This document shows positions 6,801 to 8,209 of a DNA stretch of 8,209 nt, piece by piece. This stretch comes from JACXVD01 sp047975785 (GTDB lineage Bacteria > Pseudomonadota > Alphaproteobacteria > Sphingomonadales > Sphingomonadaceae): assembly GCA_047975785.1 (NCBI GenBank), contig JBKEEC010000337.1:1-8209 (forward strand). Direction: 5' to 3'. Below the pieces are notes generated by a model. The model did no database searches. It had not been told where the DNA came from and was given only the letters and a program-made list of their open reading frames with translations. A program made the translations under genes and the position numbers. The stretch's first letter is position 1. Each line of letters begins with the position of its first letter.

Positions 6801-7436
6801 TTTTCCAGTGTCAATTCCTGGGATCGGGCAGTGGTCACTTTCGGGTTTATCCAGTGGACTTTCGGATCAGGGGGCAATGGTTCGCTCGTCGGCTTGCTGG
6901 ATGCGTTTCGCCAGCATGATGCATCTGCCTTTGCAGATTATTATGAAAAATACGGGATTGGAACAGACGGAGGTGAAGCCGTCCTGCTCCAGCGTGACGG
7001 AACACGGCTGACCGGAGGCGATGCGGCGCGGGCGATACGCACTGATGTCAGGCTGATGGCTGTCATTTCCCGCGCAGGCACACATGCCGGTTTCCAGACC
7101 GTTCAGGTGGCACATGCCCATGCACACAAGATTGTTGCCATGCGGCAAAGCCGGATTTCCGGCTATCCGGTGCGCGCAGGCGATGTGGTCAGTTCTGTCT
7201 ATGGCACAGGCATTATGGCCGACCGTGCGGTTCACAGCGGAGAGGGCGCCGTCCGTAACGCGATCAAGCGTGCGCTTGACAGGTTTGTTACAGAAAATCC
7301 GGGAGCGGACTTGTCTCAGGAGACGTGGAGAGCGCCCGCCGAAGATGCAGCAACAGATGCGCTGGTGGCCATGAACCGTCGCCGGGCCGGATCTTTTGCC
7401 AGCCTCGATCATGCGCGCGGTTCATTCAGGGATTGA
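3840..7436 (+). CDS. subtilisin-like (S8) serine protease fused to a probable lysozyme-like C-terminal domain
   Basis: This 1198-aa protein starts at ATG 3840; the frame is closed by a TGA at 3825-3827, and a weak ACAGGG site lies seven bases upstream. Residues 17-70 resemble an I9-type inhibitory propeptide (VAVIVRVKTG, VARFGDIATA) and are followed by an acidic linker. The protease domain (about 110-570) has catalytic D120 (VIDWGLDFAHPDF), H190 (HGTHVAGIAAGN), oxyanion N291 (STGN) and S508 (GTSMAAPHVTG), so it should be active. A beta-rich insert lies at about 310-415, and four cysteines (419, 422, 434, 441) follow it. Residues 690-770 form an unassigned domain. Residues 828-885 look coiled-coil. 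Residues 975-1198 (SRHEGTFSSVNSWDRA, FGFIQWTFG) resemble lysozyme-superfamily peptidoglycan hydrolases, with E985 the candidate acid. There is no signal peptide, so the export route is unclear. The S8 call is firm; the wall-hydrolase call is inference. Confidence 0.93.
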   Translation: MDPALLELISAGAPDDEVAVIVRVKTGREPPANLRIVARFGDIATARTHRGELAAIHASNAVKSLKAPRVYSGEDPPDEDNEDNDEPGLSESSPVTRPEDTRRPRHLPERGRGTVICVIDWGLDFAHPDFRHSDGSTRLLALWDQRAQGRPAPYGYGKIYGAAEINQALSSANPFRSLGYQPISGTRPAHGTHVAGIAAGNGYAGGPEGVAPEADLVFIHLGPGAGDLGNSIDLLEAVHFAAETAGNKPLAINMSIGRHAGPHDGSLLIEQAIDWMVLNRPGTVIVQSTGNYFDRRVHMEGRLHETRVAELPFTVPPIRGSLPTVEVWYKGADRFTASATAPDGARVTVERGSSAPLTGRKGQEYARFYHRSFDPNSGDHLIALVLRENAPPGEWTIELTGQDVVDGRWHAWIERNAPCPSCQPTFAADAVSGCTTTGSICNALRTIAVGAYNAHGRNRLLARFSSVGPTRDGRPKPLLAAPGVRVLSARSRTDPASEPGYIRMSGTSMAAPHVTGTVALMMEAAGRHPVEAIRRVLFASLEAAPDDSPRWGYGLLDTEAAVRGARRLRTGQHPEPEPIHISREGSQALTLVPHSSLPEDISIMSEALANNPAPNTRPPADQLWTKGRDQTLPTPEQRVLSRFSDDELRAMLGESDPPVAVASREDWMTQAPEALLAQATDPLDVSMNILGWPGRRLDTPLEAGDILLSQPIAGKMRSAIVTDSYLSLSSELPSENGVNAIPGHYASVAGSTGYWRVTGPEGLLLEDIIVLRGFRESLSDAEAFPAAAEIGQNLDAITVNTRQVDLGVQPNFIALNEITPRNTTAKRDVFGNLKQALDNLKARERTQADAIANGHGVPTATQQRAIERANRAVEQARQRIERSAMALTRWVRAEGPRQNQATQTLRDRMAAFQPIVDVIQNHHRISVEGTRISLHDNVVTYATDNLNGLVGKAQGDNRANVTAVVAASGLGADSRAILDIVSRHEGTFSSVNSWDRAVVTFGFIQWTFGSGGNGSLVGLLDAFRQHDASAFADYYEKYGIGTDGGEAVLLQRDGTRLTGGDAARAIRTDVRLMAVISRAGTHAGFQTVQVAHAHAHKIVAMRQSRISGYPVRAGDVVSSVYGTGIMADRAVHSGEGAVRNAIKRALDRFVTENPGADLSQETWRAPAEDAATDALVAMNRRRAGSFASLDHARGSFRD

Positions 7437-7452
7437 ACCGCCCTCCCGACAG

Positions 7453-7459
7453 AAAGGAG
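7453..7459 (+). promoter_or_regulatory. strong ribosome-binding site for the last gene
   Basis: AAAGGAG ends eight bases before ATG 7468. It decides that start over the in-frame ATG at 7396, which lies inside the protease gene and would add 24 residues without any recognisable pattern. Confidence 0.75.
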
Positions 7460-7467
7460 TTCAGATC

Positions 7468-8151
7468 ATGTCATTCTATCCAGACTCTCCCGATACGCTG
7501 CCCCCGATAACGGCAGGAATATTCCCGGATTCAACCTCCCGGCCCCTTGTCAGGAATGGGTCACGCGGCCCGGCTGTAGCCGAGGCGCAGCAGCGTTTGA
7601 ATCTGGTCCATAGCCGGGGCATTGCCCGGAATTATCCGCCGCTGGATGCCTGTCCGCTTACGCCTGATGGTATTTTCGGCAATAATACCAGACGGGCAGT
7701 GGTATCCTTTCAGCAGCGGGTCTTCCCTGATCAGCCTCGTGAATGGGACGGGGTAATCGGATCACGGACATGGGAAAGGCTGGTTGCTCTCAGCTCGCCC
7801 GATGAGCCTGTTACGCCGGTTATTCCTGACCTTCCTCCAACGCCCGTCACGCCAGTAATCAACCCGGCGCGCTGGGCCACTATTCTGGGTCATCATGCAG
7901 GCGGGCGGGTCCATTTGCGTCACGGCAATGCTGTCCGCCCGCTGATTGATGGAAGAGAGACATTCAATGCCATGGCTGCGGATATGGGCGCAACAAATGG
8001 AGACCGGGATTTCATATACCTTCTGGGATGGGACAATTTTGATGACTTTCCGCTTGGAGCCGCCAGCCAGTTTCGCGCCATCTATACCGCCGCAGCGCGG
8101 CGCGGGGTGGAGGTGGCTGCCATGCTGTGGGACCAGCCTTTCCTCAACTGA
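7468..8151 (+). CDS. peptidoglycan-binding protein with N-terminal part of a phospholipase-D-like domain, stopped by in-frame TGA
   Basis: From ATG 7468 this frame encodes 227 aa before TGA. Residues 28-107 are a peptidoglycan-binding domain of the PG_binding_1 type: VRNGSRGPAVAEAQQRL, then DGIFGNNTRRAVVSFQQ and DGVIGSRTWERL. A Pro/Val-rich linker (110-133) follows. Residues 136-227 (GGRVHLRHGNAVRPLIDGRE, DFIYLLGWDNFDDF, RRGVEVAAMLWDQP) resemble the opening of phospholipase-D-superfamily domains. Their HxKxxxxD catalytic motif normally comes later and is not reached here. The same frame stays open past the TGA and still reads as protein, so the gene is probably broken or carries a sequence error. 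It sits 31 bases after the protease gene and shares its apparent cell-wall theme. The PG-binding call is solid; the PLD-like call is moderate. Confidence 0.8.
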   Translation: MSFYPDSPDTLPPITAGIFPDSTSRPLVRNGSRGPAVAEAQQRLNLVHSRGIARNYPPLDACPLTPDGIFGNNTRRAVVSFQQRVFPDQPREWDGVIGSRTWERLVALSSPDEPVTPVIPDLPPTPVTPVINPARWATILGHHAGGRVHLRHGNAVRPLIDGRETFNAMAADMGATNGDRDFIYLLGWDNFDDFPLGAASQFRAIYTAAARRGVEVAAMLWDQPFLN

Positions 8152-8209
8152 CAGGCTCATCTGAATGCCAGTGCTATTGTCGGGCGGATCAACGCCCTGC
8201 CATCGGGAA
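8152..8209 (+). pseudogene. in-frame continuation of the PLD-like domain beyond the TGA, partial
   Basis: Directly after the stop at 8149-8151 the same frame reads 19 codons to the window edge without another stop (QAHLNASAIVGRINALPSG). The composition, and especially RINALPSG, fits the stretch that follows 'MLWDQP' in PLD-like proteins as I remember them. No ribosome-binding site or in-frame start lies here, so it is unlikely to be a separate gene. The gene continues off the right edge. Confidence 0.6.

Noticed and set aside
7396..7467. Upstream in-frame ATG extending the last gene by 24 residues
   Set aside because: It lies inside the end of the protease gene, while a strong AAAGGAG precedes ATG 7468.
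7437..7467. Possible terminator between the last two genes
   Set aside because: No GC-rich hairpin followed by a T run is present; the gap holds only the ribosome-binding site.

Overview
The window holds about 850 bases of AT-rich DNA with no convincing gene, followed by a compact run of seven same-strand (+) genes from 930 to the right edge. Coding density, strong Shine-Dalgarno sites, 3-31 base gaps and 4-8 base overlaps show that the gene-bearing part is bacterial. Its moderately high GC would fit a Gram-negative such as an alphaproteobacterium, but no rRNA or housekeeping gene is present, so the taxon is only a guess. The AT-rich left part differs so much in composition (22%, 33% and 35% GC in three 60-base lines I counted, against 63% and 82% in two coding lines and 42% in a third) that it may be foreign DNA, a transfer boundary or an assembly junction.

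Layout: (1) 930-1232, a 100-aa protein with a small alpha/beta-looking module; (2) 1225-2331, a glycine-zipper protein with a strongly acidic, Trp/Tyr-containing tail; (3) 2324-2818, a coiled-coil protein carrying a CxxC-x6-CxxC zinc knuckle; (4) 2845-3456, a protein with an acidic Phe-rich repeat, an Arg block, a coiled coil and a Met-rich hydrophobic end; (5) 3460-3819, a small protein with a hydrophobic N-terminal half and an Ala/Lys tail; (6) 3840-7436, a 1198-aa subtilisin-type (S8) protease with an intact Asp-His-Ser triad, fused to a long C-terminal extension that ends in a probable lysozyme-like domain; (7) 7468 onward, a peptidoglycan-binding domain joined to what looks like the start of a phospholipase-D-like domain, cut by an in-frame TGA at 8149-8151 while the same frame continues as good protein sequence to the window edge.

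No terminator is visible between the genes and several are probably translationally coupled, so they read as one operon. My interpretation is that five small structural or membrane-active proteins accompany two large multidomain enzymes directed at protein, cell wall and perhaps phospholipid. None of the seven has a clear classical signal peptide. I do not recognise the set as a named system. A cell-envelope-targeting or antagonistic system, or a proteolytically processed secreted assembly, is a plausible but unproven reading.
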